Shown piece after piece: positions 33,914-42,892 of a stretch of 64,000 bases of DNA. Each line of letters opens with the position of its first letter. Within the stretch, counting starts at the first letter, position 1. The stretch covers positions 277,467 to 341,466 of the forward strand of contig NZ_MWLK01000030.1 of NCBI RefSeq assembly GCF_002198715.1. Direction: 5' to 3'. Made by a program: the position numbers and the translations under genes. The notes beneath the pieces are model-generated. The model was not told the origin of the DNA, did not search any database, and saw only the letters and a program-made list of their open reading frames with translations. Origin of the DNA: Rhodomicrobium sp. R_RK_3 (GTDB taxonomy: Bacteria; Pseudomonadota; Alphaproteobacteria; Rhizobiales; Rhodomicrobiaceae).

Positions 33914-35866
33914 GTGTCGAGCGTCAAGGTCCATAGTCTTCGAGGGATTTGCTGCTTTCTGATCGTGCTCCTCTGTCTCTGGGGCGCGACGGAATGGACG
34001 GCAAGTGCGCTTGGCTTTCACCCGGTGCTCGGACGGCCGTGGATAACGCTGTTCGGCATTCCACTTTACGCGCCGTGGTCGCTGTTTGGCTGGTGGCTGG
34101 CCTTCGAGGAGCAGGCGCCGCATGTATTTGCCCGCGCCGGAGCGCTGGCGGCTCTCGGCGGAGTTCTCAGCGCGTGGATCGCGATCGGCGGGGGGATCCG
34201 GCGTGGCCGGGCCGGCAAGGCCTCCAGCACTTACGGCTCGGCCCGCTGGGCGTCCGGACATGACATCCGCCAGGCCGGTCTTCACGCGGGCAAAGGGGTG
34301 ATCCTTGGCTGTGTCCGGAACCGTTACCTTCGCCACGACGGTCCCGAGCATATCCTGGCGGTAGCGCCGACGCGCTCGGGAAAGGGCGTCGGCCTCGTCA
34401 TCCCGACGCTGCTCACCTGGTCCGGCTCGGCCGTCATCCATGATCTCAAGGGCGAGAACTGGGCGCTGACGGCCGGCTGGCGCGCCCGGTTCTCCGACTG
34501 CCTGCTCTTCGAGCCGGTGAGCCCGCAATCGGTGCAGTTCAATCCCCTCTTCGAGGTGCGTCGCGGCGTCAATGAAGTCCGTGATGTGCAGAACATCGCC
34601 GACATCCTCGTCGATCCGGAAGGCGCAAGGGAGCGCCGCGATCATTGGGAGAAGACGGCGCATGCCTTGCTCGTCGGCGCCATTCTCCATGTGCTCTATG
34701 CCGAGGAGGAAAAGACCCTCGCGCAGGTTGCGCATTTTCTTGCCGATCCTGCCCGCTCGATCCGCCGCACGCTAAGGGTGATGCTGACGACCAACCATGT
34801 TGGTAGCGAGGACGCACCGCGGGTGCATCCGGTGATCGCCTCGATCGCACGCGAGTTGCTCAACAAATCCGAGAACGAACGCTCAGGCGTCGTCTCAACC
34901 GCGATGAGCTTTCTCGGCCTCTATCGCGACCCGATCATTGCCGCCAACACTGCCCAGTCGGACTTCCGGATTGCCGATCTGATGGGCGGCCCACGGCCGA
35001 CCTCGCTTTATCTCGCCGTGCCGCCATCGGACCTTTCGCGCACCCGCCCGTTGATCCGGATGCTGCTCAATCAGATCGGCCGCAGGCTCACCGAACAGCA
35101 TCAGGAGCACAGAGACGAGAGGGCGAGGCTGCTCCTGATGCTCGACGAGTTCCCGGCTCTCGGTCGGCTCGATTTCTTTGAGAGCGCGCTTGCCTTTCTT
35201 GCCGGCTATGGGATCAGAGCGCTTCTCGTGGCCCAGTCTCTCAACCAGATCGACAAGGCCTATGGCCCCAACAATGCCATCCTCGACAATTGCCATGTGC
35301 GCGTTGCCTTTGCGCCGAATGATGAGCGCACGGCCAAGCGTCTGTCCGACGCGCTGGGCACCGCAACGGAAGAGCGCAACCAGCGGAATTTTTCCGGACG
35401 CCGCTTTTCGGCCTGGCTGTCGCACACGACGATCTCGCATCAGGAGACGGCACGCCCGCTGTTGACGCCCGGCGAGGTCCTGCAGCTTCCCCAGGATGAG
35501 TCCCTGGTCTTCCTCTCCGGCATCCCGCCGATCCGGGCACGGAAATTGCAATACTTTCGCGACCGCAATTTCCTGAAGCGCTGCCTGCCGGCACCGGCTC
35601 TGAAGGCGAGACAGTCGGTCGAAGAAGCGGCCTCCCATGACTGGGCCGGGTCCATCCGCGTTCCGCATCCCGCCCTTGATTACGGATGGGCTGCCGGTGA
35701 GCATGATGAAGAAGCGCCCAATGACCGGCACGCCGGCACGGTCCCATCCGCCCTCACTCATGAAGACATGCCGGCCCTCTTCGAGGACCGGGCCGAGCCA
35801 GCCTCCCCTGACGTAGATGACGACAGCGCCATCATCGAGCTGCCGGGAGGGGTGAGGCTGTCATGA
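33914..35866 (+). CDS. traG: TraG/VirD4-type coupling protein
   Basis: Type IV coupling protein that docks the relaxase-DNA complex to the Trb channel. About 650 residues. Two to three N-terminal membrane segments (ICCFLIVLLCLWGATEWTAS; YAPWSLFGWWLAFEEQA; ALAALGGVLSAWIAIGGGIR) are followed by a cytoplasmic ATPase with Walker A ILAVAPTRSGKGVGLVIPTL (about residue 150) and Walker B RLLLMLDEFPALGRLDFFES (about 405). SLNQIDKAYGPNNAILDNCH is the motif 3 region. The C-terminal tail is acidic. GTG at 33914 has AAAGGGA at suitable spacing; a TTG three codons upstream is the alternative. The stop overlaps the next start (ATGA). Confidence 0.9.
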   Translation: MSSVKVHSLRGICCFLIVLLCLWGATEWTASALGFHPVLGRPWITLFGIPLYAPWSLFGWWLAFEEQAPHVFARAGALAALGGVLSAWIAIGGGIRRGRAGKASSTYGSARWASGHDIRQAGLHAGKGVILGCVRNRYLRHDGPEHILAVAPTRSGKGVGLVIPTLLTWSGSAVIHDLKGENWALTAGWRARFSDCLLFEPVSPQSVQFNPLFEVRRGVNEVRDVQNIADILVDPEGARERRDHWEKTAHALLVGAILHVLYAEEEKTLAQVAHFLADPARSIRRTLRVMLTTNHVGSEDAPRVHPVIASIARELLNKSENERSGVVSTAMSFLGLYRDPIIAANTAQSDFRIADLMGGPRPTSLYLAVPPSDLSRTRPLIRMLLNQIGRRLTEQHQEHRDERARLLLMLDEFPALGRLDFFESALAFLAGYGIRALLVAQSLNQIDKAYGPNNAILDNCHVRVAFAPNDERTAKRLSDALGTATEERNQRNFSGRRFSAWLSHTTISHQETARPLLTPGEVLQLPQDESLVFLSGIPPIRARKLQYFRDRNFLKRCLPAPALKARQSVEEAASHDWAGSIRVPHPALDYGWAAGEHDEEAPNDRHAGTVPSALTHEDMPALFEDRAEPASPDVDDDSAIIELPGGVRLS

Positions 35867-36393
35867 GGAAGAAGCGCTATTGCCTCTATCTGTCCCGCCC
35901 GCTCGCGAGCAAGTTCGACCTTGTTGCGATGCGGAGGAAGCGATCCAAATCCGCCTTTCTCGAGGACGCGCTGCGCCAGGCGCTTGAGCCCGAGACACAT
36001 CCGGGCATCGAGGACGTCTTGTTGCGAAGGCTCGATGCGATGAACCGGTCGGCCGGTGCGCTCGAACGTGAGATCTTCGTCATCGGCGAAACGCTGGCCC
36101 TGCTGGTCCGCTATTTCCTGACCATTACGCCACCACTGGCATCGAGCGAGCAGGAGGCAGCGCGCCTGCTTGGCAAGGAACGCTATCAGGCTTTCCTTAC
36201 CCAGATCGGCCGCCGGATCGGCGCCAACCGCCGCTTTGCTGCCGAGGTGCTCGAGACGGTGCGCGTGCCCCCATCGGATTTATTCGCGAGTCCCACGGAA
36301 GAGCAGCCGGAAGCGCGCGCCAATGGCGCAGGTCCCCACGCCAGCGATCCTGCATTGACCACCAACAGCCAGGGAGATGACCATCATGGTTGA
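35863..36393 (+). CDS. CopG-like protein between traG and trbB
   Basis: A 176-residue protein with an N-terminal ribbon-helix-helix-like segment, RYCLYLSRPLASKFDLVAMR then SKSAFLEDALRQALEPETHP. A helical middle (ALEREIFVIGETLALLVRYF) and a disordered C-terminus follow. Homologues in this position are called CopG-family or conjugal transfer regulators. It overlaps traG by four bases and trbB by 17, so it is translated in the same operon. It may bind oriT or the trb promoter; no data. Confidence 0.72.
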   Translation: MRKKRYCLYLSRPLASKFDLVAMRRKRSKSAFLEDALRQALEPETHPGIEDVLLRRLDAMNRSAGALEREIFVIGETLALLVRYFLTITPPLASSEQEAARLLGKERYQAFLTQIGRRIGANRRFAAEVLETVRVPPSDLFASPTEEQPEARANGAGPHASDPALTTNSQGDDHHG

Positions 36394-37381
36394 CCTGATC
36401 AAACTGACAGGAAGCCAGGAAGCCACCAATCGCCGTCGCCAGATGTTGCAAACGGCTTTCGGCGCCGAGATCGCGCAGGCCCTTGCCGATCCTTCCGTCA
36501 TAGAGGTGATGGTCAACCCGGACGGCAAGCTCTGGGTCGACCAGATTCCGGAGGGCCGCAGCAATACCGGCGAGACCGTCAGTGCCGCGGAGACGGAGCG
36601 GATCATTCGCCTCGTCGCCAGTCATACGCGGCGGGAGGTGCATGCCGGCGCGCCAATCCTCTCGGCAGAGTTGCCCAACACGGGCGAGCGCTTCGAGGGG
36701 CTCATCCCGCCCGTTGCCCCTGCTCCTTGCTTCGCGATCCGCAAGCCGGCGCAAAGCGTCTTCCGGCTCGGCGACTATATTGCCAGCCAGATACTGACGG
36801 CTACCCAAGCCGAGGCGCTGACCGAGGCCGTCCGTGAGCGCTGGAACATCGTTGTCGTGGGCGGCACCTCGTCGGGCAAGACAACCCTCGTCAACGCTCT
36901 CCTGGCCGAGGTCGCGACGATGGATGAGCGGGTCGTCATCCTCGAGGATACGCGCGAGCTGCAATGTGCTGCCCCCGATTGCGTCAGGCTGCGCACCAAA
37001 CCGGGGGTGGCGTCTCTTGCCGATCTCGTCCGCTCGACACTTCGCCTGCGGCCCGACCGCATCATCGTCGGCGAGGTGCGCGGTGCCGAGGCGCTCGACA
37101 TGCTCAAGGCCTGGAATACCGGCCATCCCGGCGGCATCACCACGCTCCATGCCAATTCGGCAGCAAGTGCACTCATCCGGCTCGAGCAACTCGTGCAGGA
37201 GGCCGTCATCACCGTGCCGCGCGCCCTCATCGCCGAGGCGATCGATCTCATCGTGTTTTTGAGCGGGCGCGGCGCCGCCCGCCGGGTGGAGAGCCTTCTC
37301 AGACTCAAAGGTCTCGACGCTCAAGGCGGCTATCGCCTTGAGGCGCTCGATCACGCTGCAAATTTGGAGCGAGTGCTATGA
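36377..37381 (+). CDS. trbB: TrbB, VirB11-type traffic ATPase
   Basis: A 334-residue hexameric ATPase of the mating-pair apparatus. Walker A is NIVVVGGTSSGKTTLVNALL (about residue 160), followed by the Asp box MDERVVILEDTRELQC, Walker B with LRPDRIIVGEVRGAEALDM and the His box WNTGHPGGITTLHANSA. N-terminal FGAEIAQALADPSVIEVMVN is the usual PAS-like part. Length is normal. The start is at 36377, inside the end of the CopG-like gene; the next ATG (MVDLIK) is three codons on. Its stop overlaps trbC. Confidence 0.93.
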   Translation: MTIMVDLIKLTGSQEATNRRRQMLQTAFGAEIAQALADPSVIEVMVNPDGKLWVDQIPEGRSNTGETVSAAETERIIRLVASHTRREVHAGAPILSAELPNTGERFEGLIPPVAPAPCFAIRKPAQSVFRLGDYIASQILTATQAEALTEAVRERWNIVVVGGTSSGKTTLVNALLAEVATMDERVVILEDTRELQCAAPDCVRLRTKPGVASLADLVRSTLRLRPDRIIVGEVRGAEALDMLKAWNTGHPGGITTLHANSAASALIRLEQLVQEAVITVPRALIAEAIDLIVFLSGRGAARRVESLLRLKGLDAQGGYRLEALDHAANLERVL

Positions 37382-37797
37382 CCCGTCAGCTTCAACATCA
37401 TCCGATCCCGAGTTTTGGCAAGGTCAATGCGAGACGCGGCCTCAATGTTAAACGCGCCGCGGCGCTGACCCCCCTACGCCTTGTCTTACAATGCGGGGGA
37501 CTGATCGTCCTGGCCCTGATCGTGTTTGTTGCGATGAGCCAGGAGGCGCACGCCGCCGGATCCGGCCTGCCCTGGGAGGCTCCGCTGGAGCGTATTCTGG
37601 AATCCATCGAAGGCCCGGTCGCCAAGGTCGTTGCGGTGCTCATCATCATAGTCACGGGGCTCAGCCTGGCGTTCGGCGATATGTCCGGCGGCTTCCGGCG
37701 GCTGATCCAGATCGTCTTTGGTCTGACCATCGCCTTTGCCGCCACCTCCTTCTTCCTCACATTTTTTTCCTTCGCCGGCGGCGCACTGATCAACTGA
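37378..37797 (+). CDS. trbC: TrbC, pilin-type protein (VirB2-like)
   Basis: A 139-residue pilin precursor. A signal sequence (LVLQCGGLIVLALIVFVAMS) ends at about EAHA-A, and the mature part has two hydrophobic helices: PVAKVVAVLIIIVTGLSLAF and LIQIVFGLTIAFAATSFFLT. VirB2/TrbC pilins are cyclised or trimmed by TraF. The N-terminal 40 residues are longer and more basic than in most homologues. The start overlaps trbB's stop. Confidence 0.88.
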   Translation: MTRQLQHHPIPSFGKVNARRGLNVKRAAALTPLRLVLQCGGLIVLALIVFVAMSQEAHAAGSGLPWEAPLERILESIEGPVAKVVAVLIIIVTGLSLAFGDMSGGFRRLIQIVFGLTIAFAATSFFLTFFSFAGGALIN

Positions 37798-37810
37798 AAG
37801 GCCTCATCTC

Positions 37811-38083
37811 ATGCATCACTCGCCTGACACCATTCCCGGCTTTGGAGTGCCCCTGCACCGTTCCTTGACCGAACCGGTATTGCTGGCCGGCGCCCCGCGC
37901 GGCTTCGCCATCCTGGTCGGCACGCTCGCCGCGGCGATCGGCCTGGGGCTCCGCCTCTGGCTCGCCGGGCTGATCATCGCTGTTGCTGGCCACGCGCTTG
38001 CGGTCTGGGTCACCAAACGCGACCCGGCCTTTCTCACCGTCCTCTCCCGGCACAGCCGCCACAAAGGATTCCTGTCATGCTGA
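37811..38083 (+). CDS. trbD: TrbD, VirB3-like protein
   Basis: A 90-residue inner-membrane protein. It has the VirB3/TrbD mark GFGVPLHRSLTEPVLLAGAP, then hydrophobic segments FAILVGTLAAAIGLGLRLWL and AGLIIAVAGHALAVWVTKRD. It helps anchor the TrbE ATPase at the membrane. Its stop overlaps the trbE start by seven bases (ATGCTGA), consistent with coupling. Confidence 0.9.
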   Translation: MHHSPDTIPGFGVPLHRSLTEPVLLAGAPRGFAILVGTLAAAIGLGLRLWLAGLIIAVAGHALAVWVTKRDPAFLTVLSRHSRHKGFLSC

Positions 38084-41000
38084 ACCTTGCCGAATATCGC
38101 CGCAAAAGCGCGAGCCTTGCGGACTACCTGCCCTGGGCCTGTCTCGTCGCGCCCGGCATCGTTCTCAACAAGGACGGGTCACTGCAGCGAACAATCGCCT
38201 ATCGCGGTCCCGACCTTGACAGCGCCACGCCCGCCGAGCTTGTCGCCATCACCGCGCGGCTCAATCTGATGCTGAAACGGTTCGGCGAGGGCTGGGCGCT
38301 GTTTTTCGAGGCCGATCGCATCCCGGCGCACAGCTACCCGGGCGAGCGTTTTGCCGATCCGGCATCATGGCTGGTTGATCGCGAACGACACGCCGCCTTC
38401 AGCGCCAGGGATGCCTATTATGAGAGCCGGTATTACCTGACACTGCTTTACCTGCCCCCGGTCGAGCATGAGCGCCGCGCCGAGCGGCTGCTCATCGAGC
38501 GCAATGGCGAGATCGCACCGGCTCCGGACGGAATGGCGCAGCTCGAATGGTTTGCGACCGAGACCCGGCGCGTCATCGACCTGCTGAGCGCGCTCTTCCC
38601 CGAACACTACCCGCTCGGCGATGCCGAGACGCTGACCTATCTGCACGGAACGATCTCGGATAAGCGCCATTTCGTCGCCGCGCCGAGCGTGCCGGCGCAT
38701 CTCGATGCCCTGCTCTCTGACACCCCGTTTCTTGGCGGGCTCGAGCCGAAGCTCGGCGAGAAACATGTGCGGGTGCTGACGGTCACGGGCTTTCCCAATA
38801 TGACCTCGCCTGGCCTTCTCGATGCGCTCAACGATCTCGGCTTTGCCTATCGCTGGTCGACCCGCTGGATCGCACTCGACAAGCTCCAGGCAGGCAAGCA
38901 GTTGAGAACGCTTCGCCGGCAATGGTTCGCCAAGCGCAAATCGATGCTGGCGGTGCTGCGCGAGGTGATGTTCAACCGGGAGACGGCACTCGTCGATGCC
39001 GACGCCGAGAACAAGGCCGCCGATGCCGACGCCGCGCTTCAGGAACTGGGCGCCGATGATGTCGCCTTCGGCTATCTGACAATGACGGTCGTCGTTGCCG
39101 ATGACGACGCCACCCACGTCAACGAGCATCTGCTCGCCGTCGAGCGGGTCCTCAACGGCCATGGGCTCGTTACCATCCGCGAGACCCTCAATGCCGTCGA
39201 GGCCTGGCTTGGCAGCCTGCCCGGCAACCCGTACGCCAATATCCGCCAGCCGATCGTGCACACGCTCAACCTTGCCCATCTGATGCCGGTCTCGGCAGTC
39301 TGGGCCGGCCCGCTGCGGAACCACCACCTCAACGCCCCGCCGCTGATGCTGACCGAAACGCGCGGGACGACGCCGTTCCGGTTCGATCTCCATGTCGGCG
39401 ATGTCGGCCACGCCTTCATTGTCGGCCCGACCGGATCCGGCAAATCGGTCTTCCTCGCCTTCCTGGCGCTGCAGTTCCGCCGGTTCATCGATGCGCAGAT
39501 CGTCATCTTCGACCGCGGGCGCTCGGCACGGGCCGCCGCGCTAGCCATGGGCGGAGAAGGCATCGAGATCGGCCTCGAAGGCGCGCTGGCGCTCCAGCCC
39601 CTCGCCAGGATCGACGAGCCCGGCGAGATCAGCTTTGCGCTCGAATGGGTGATGGGGCTGCTTGCCAATGAGGGCGTCGCGATCACGCCCGACGTCAAGG
39701 ACCTGGTCTGGAGCGCGCTGCAAAATCTCAGCTCGGCGCCGCGTCCCGAGCGGACGCTGACGGGACTTGCCGTGCTCATCCAGTCGAGCGCGCTCGCCCA
39801 AGCGCTGATCCCCTACACGCTGGATGGGCCCTACGGGCAGTTGCTCGACGGCGCGAGTGAGAGGCTCAATCTCGCCACGCTCCTGCATTTCGAGATGGAG
39901 CCGCTTATGGCGCACAAACCACTCATCCCGCCGGTGCTGACCTATCTGTTCCACCGGCTGGAAGCCCGCTTCGATGGCCGGCCGACGCTCCTCATCCTCG
40001 ATGAGGCCTGGACATTCCTGGATAACGAGATGTTCGCCGCACAGCTGCGGGAATGGCTGAAGACGCTGCGCAAGCGCAATGTCGCCGTGGTGTTCGCAAC
40101 CCAGTCGCTTGCCGATATCGAGCGTTCGGCCATCGCGCCGGCCCTGATCGAAAGCTGTCCGACGCGGATTTTCCTGCCTAACGACCGCGCCATCGAGCCG
40201 CAGAGCCGGGCCATCTATGAGCGCTTCGGCCTCAATGCCCGCCAGATCGAGATCCTCAGCCAGGCGACGCCGAAGCGCGACTATTATGTGCAGACCGCAC
40301 GCGGCAACCGCCTGTTCGCCTTGGGCCTGCAGCCGATCGCTCTCGCGCTGACCGCAGCGGGATCGCCCAAGGATCAGGGGTTGATCGATCGCCTTCTCGC
40401 AAGTGAGGCGGAGGAGAGCTTTGCCGCCCGGTTCCTCAGAGCCAAGGATCTCCCCTGGGCTGCCGATCTCCTTGAGACCTCTTCAGGAAAACAGATTGCC
40501 GGGACCGCACCGGTTGCTCCCAGCACAGCAAGCGTGACACCGCAGTCGAGCCTCGCGACGGACATGACCGAAGAGCCGGCGAATGCCAAGGACCACGTCT
40601 CGCGGGAGGGTGAAAACACGAGCGCACCGTTCCGCGACATTGCCCCGGCCGTTCCGCCGGTTGCTACCGCCGCTGTTCATAAAAATGCCCGGCGCTCGCA
40701 CCGCGGCCGCCGTGTTACCAATGGCGTCGGTGCCGCTGTCCTCCTGGCAGCATTGGCCTGTTCCACCGGTGTGCCGCCAGCCCAGGCCCTCACCGTCTTC
40801 GATCCGGCCAATTTTCAGCAGAACCTGCTCTCCGCCGTGCGGTCCCTGGAGCAGATCAACAATCAGATCAGTCAACTGCAGAACGAAGCGCAGACGCTGT
40901 CGCGCCTTGATCAGAACCTGCAGCGGTTAGGGGCAACGCTGTCGCCCGATCTGCAGCGTGCGATTAGGGAGATCGAGTCTCGCCTGGCGAAAGGCGAAGG

Positions 41001-41430
41001 CCTCGCCCTTAACCTCAAGGAGACCGAAGCCGCCTACGCGAAGCTGTTTCCGCAGGAATTACCGGCTAGCCTTACGGGCGATGAAACTCTTCGGAGCGCC
41101 AAGGCCCGCTGGGATGAAGCCTATCACAGCCTCAAACGGGCCGCGCTCCTCCAGGGCCAGATTGCCGAGAGTCTCGGTCTCGACCGCCAATTGCTGGAGC
41201 AGGCGCTCAGCCGCTCCAGCAACGCCTCCGGCGCTCTCGACGTGACCCAGGCAGGGAACGAGCTCACTGCCCTCGGCGTCAAGCAAAGCCTGCAACTGCA
41301 AAGCCTCCTCGTGGCACAGGAACGCGCAGAGACGCTCCAGCATGCCAGGGACCTTGCCATCGAGAACGAGGCAAGAGCGCGTTTCAAGCGCTTCCTCGGT
41401 GACCGGCAAGCCCCTGCGGGGAGGCGGTAA
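38077..41430 (+). CDS. trbE-trbJ: TrbE ATPase fused in frame to TrbJ
   Basis: One 1117-residue frame carries two normally separate proteins. Residues 1-810 are TrbE (VirB4): Walker A FIVGPTGSGKSVFLAFLALQ (about 450), Walker B LLILDEAWTFLDNEMFAAQL (about 640) and FATQSLADIERSAIAPALIE. Residues 811-872 are a Pro/Ala/Thr-rich linker. A signal-like hydrophobic stretch VGAAVLLAALACSTGVPPAQ (about 884-903) is followed by TrbJ proper: LTVFDPANFQQNLLSAVRSL, QINNQISQLQNEAQTLSRLD. No stop separates them. The only in-frame ATG that could free TrbJ is at 40564 (residue 830), which leaves a 70-residue leader. TrbE is normally near 815 residues. If made as one chain, a single membrane helix joins the cytoplasmic ATPase to the periplasmic VirB5-like part. 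Confidence 0.85.
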   Translation: MLNLAEYRRKSASLADYLPWACLVAPGIVLNKDGSLQRTIAYRGPDLDSATPAELVAITARLNLMLKRFGEGWALFFEADRIPAHSYPGERFADPASWLVDRERHAAFSARDAYYESRYYLTLLYLPPVEHERRAERLLIERNGEIAPAPDGMAQLEWFATETRRVIDLLSALFPEHYPLGDAETLTYLHGTISDKRHFVAAPSVPAHLDALLSDTPFLGGLEPKLGEKHVRVLTVTGFPNMTSPGLLDALNDLGFAYRWSTRWIALDKLQAGKQLRTLRRQWFAKRKSMLAVLREVMFNRETALVDADAENKAADADAALQELGADDVAFGYLTMTVVVADDDATHVNEHLLAVERVLNGHGLVTIRETLNAVEAWLGSLPGNPYANIRQPIVHTLNLAHLMPVSAVWAGPLRNHHLNAPPLMLTETRGTTPFRFDLHVGDVGHAFIVGPTGSGKSVFLAFLALQFRRFIDAQIVIFDRGRSARAAALAMGGEGIEIGLEGALALQPLARIDEPGEISFALEWVMGLLANEGVAITPDVKDLVWSALQNLSSAPRPERTLTGLAVLIQSSALAQALIPYTLDGPYGQLLDGASERLNLATLLHFEMEPLMAHKPLIPPVLTYLFHRLEARFDGRPTLLILDEAWTFLDNEMFAAQLREWLKTLRKRNVAVVFATQSLADIERSAIAPALIESCPTRIFLPNDRAIEPQSRAIYERFGLNARQIEILSQATPKRDYYVQTARGNRLFALGLQPIALALTAAGSPKDQGLIDRLLASEAEESFAARFLRAKDLPWAADLLETSSGKQIAGTAPVAPSTASVTPQSSLATDMTEEPANAKDHVSREGENTSAPFRDIAPAVPPVATAAVHKNARRSHRGRRVTNGVGAAVLLAALACSTGVPPAQALTVFDPANFQQNLLSAVRSLEQINNQISQLQNEAQTLSRLDQNLQRLGATLSPDLQRAIREIESRLAKGEGLALNLKETEAAYAKLFPQELPASLTGDETLRSAKARWDEAYHSLKRAALLQGQIAESLGLDRQLLEQALSRSSNASGALDVTQAGNELTALGVKQSLQLQSLLVAQERAETLQHARDLAIENEARARFKRFLGDRQAPAGRR

Positions 41431-41598
41431 GATGCCGATGACCTGTCACTCTCGCCAGCGGCCGGATGAGCTCATGCACCACCGCCACGCCCGCGCCGGC
41501 CCTTGACCAGTTGCCGCCGCTCGAACACCGGCGGCTGATCTCCAACAGATGATCTTCACCTTCTTGCCGAGTGCAGCGTTTGCGCCAACGGCGGAGCT
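41431..41598. other. Short spacer where trbK would be expected
   Basis: In many trb operons the small entry-exclusion lipoprotein gene trbK lies between trbJ and trbL. Here 168 bases give only a 24-codon frame starting at 41432 and no lipobox. I conclude trbK is absent or too decayed to see. Confidence 0.45.
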
Positions 41599-42879
41599 TT
41601 GCCGATGGATGAGCTTGGAATTATCGACCGCTTCACTGAGACCTTCAGCCGCTTTATCGACAGCGGCTTCGGGTTGCTCGCCGGCGATGTCGCGTTCCTG
41701 ACCTCGACGCTCGTTGCGATCGACATCACTCTTGCCGGCCTGATGTGGGCGCTCGCTGGCGAGGACAACGTGCTGGCGCAGTTGATCAAGAAGATCCTCT
41801 ATGTCGGCTTCTTCGCGTTGCTCCTCAACAACTTCAAAAGCCTTGCCGATGTGGTGTTCAGCTCGTTTGCCGGGCTCGGCCTGAAGGCCACCGGCGCCTC
41901 ACTCACGGCATACGATCTGATGCGTCCCGGCTTTGTCGCCGAGGCAGGCTTTACCGCCTCCCGCCCGCTCCTGGAAAAGGCCGGCGAGCTGATCGGCATT
42001 ACCAGCTTCTTCGCCAATTTCGTCACCATCGCGGTGCTGATGCTCGCCTGGCTGATCGTGCTGATCGCATTTTTCATCCTCGCCGTTCAGCTCTTCATCG
42101 CCATCATCGAATTCAAGCTGACCGCCCTGGCCGGCTTCGTCCTGGTCCCCTTCGCGCTCTTCGGCCAGACGGCGTTCCTCGCAGAGCGCGTGCTCGGCAA
42201 TGTCGTTAGCTCCGGCATCAAGCTCATGGTGCTGGCCATCGTCGTCGGCATCGGATCGGGGATTTTCACCGATCTGACGCAAACGGCCAGCGACAGCACG
42301 CTAGCACAAGCGGCCGCCACTATCCTGGGCGCCATCGCCGTTTTCGGCCTAGCAATCTTCGTTCCCGCCATCGCCGCCGGGCTGATCTCGGGCGCGCCGC
42401 AACTCGGCGCCGGCTCTGCTGTTGCCACCGCTGCCGGCGTCAGCGGCGCCCTGATCGCCGGCGGCACGCTGGCCGGCGGTGCGGCCCGCATGGCCGGGCG
42501 CAGTTCTGCGAGCGCGGTCACAGCCGCTGCATCGCTCACAGGCCGGGTTGGGGCAGCCTATAGCGAAGGCGGCGCGTCTGGCGTGGCCCGCTCCACTTTG
42601 GCCGCTCCCGCGGCCCAGATGCTGGGATCGGCGACTGCCCCGGTGCGCGATGCCTATCGCGAGGGAGCCGCAGCCGGCTACCGCGCCGCATCCCCCTCAA
42701 GCGACGGCTCCGGTGCGAGCGGATCGGGTCCGACAGTTGCCGCCAGTCCGCCAGGCTGGGCCCGCGATATGGCGCGCCGCCAGCGGCTTACGCAGGCGGG
42801 AATGATCACCGCGCAGGCGCTACGCGAAGGGGACCGCCCCGCGGGAAGCAGTGGCCCCAATCTCAAACCCGACAGCTGA
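41599..42879 (+). CDS. trbL: TrbL, VirB6-like membrane protein
   Basis: A polytopic inner-membrane channel component of about 425 residues. The N-terminus MDELGIIDRFTETFSRFIDS leads into six or so hydrophobic segments, for example ILYVGFFALLLNNFKSLADV, AVLMLAWLIVLIAFFILAVQ, IKLMVLAIVVGIGSGIFTDL and ILGAIAVFGLAIFVPAIAAG. A glycine/alanine/serine-rich C-terminal tail (over 130 residues) is typical of TrbL. An ATG at 41605 is equally possible as the start; a start at 41599 adds two residues. Confidence 0.9.
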   Translation: MPMDELGIIDRFTETFSRFIDSGFGLLAGDVAFLTSTLVAIDITLAGLMWALAGEDNVLAQLIKKILYVGFFALLLNNFKSLADVVFSSFAGLGLKATGASLTAYDLMRPGFVAEAGFTASRPLLEKAGELIGITSFFANFVTIAVLMLAWLIVLIAFFILAVQLFIAIIEFKLTALAGFVLVPFALFGQTAFLAERVLGNVVSSGIKLMVLAIVVGIGSGIFTDLTQTASDSTLAQAAATILGAIAVFGLAIFVPAIAAGLISGAPQLGAGSAVATAAGVSGALIAGGTLAGGAARMAGRSSASAVTAAASLTGRVGAAYSEGGASGVARSTLAAPAAQMLGSATAPVRDAYREGAAAGYRAASPSSDGSGASGSGPTVAASPPGWARDMARRQRLTQAGMITAQALREGDRPAGSSGPNLKPDS

Positions 42880-42892
42880 GGGATGATCTGCA

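Noticed and set aside
38077..41430. Two separate genes trbE and trbJ
   Set aside because: No stop codon or frame change between the domains, so the sequence as given supports a fusion; kept as a finding with error as an alternative.
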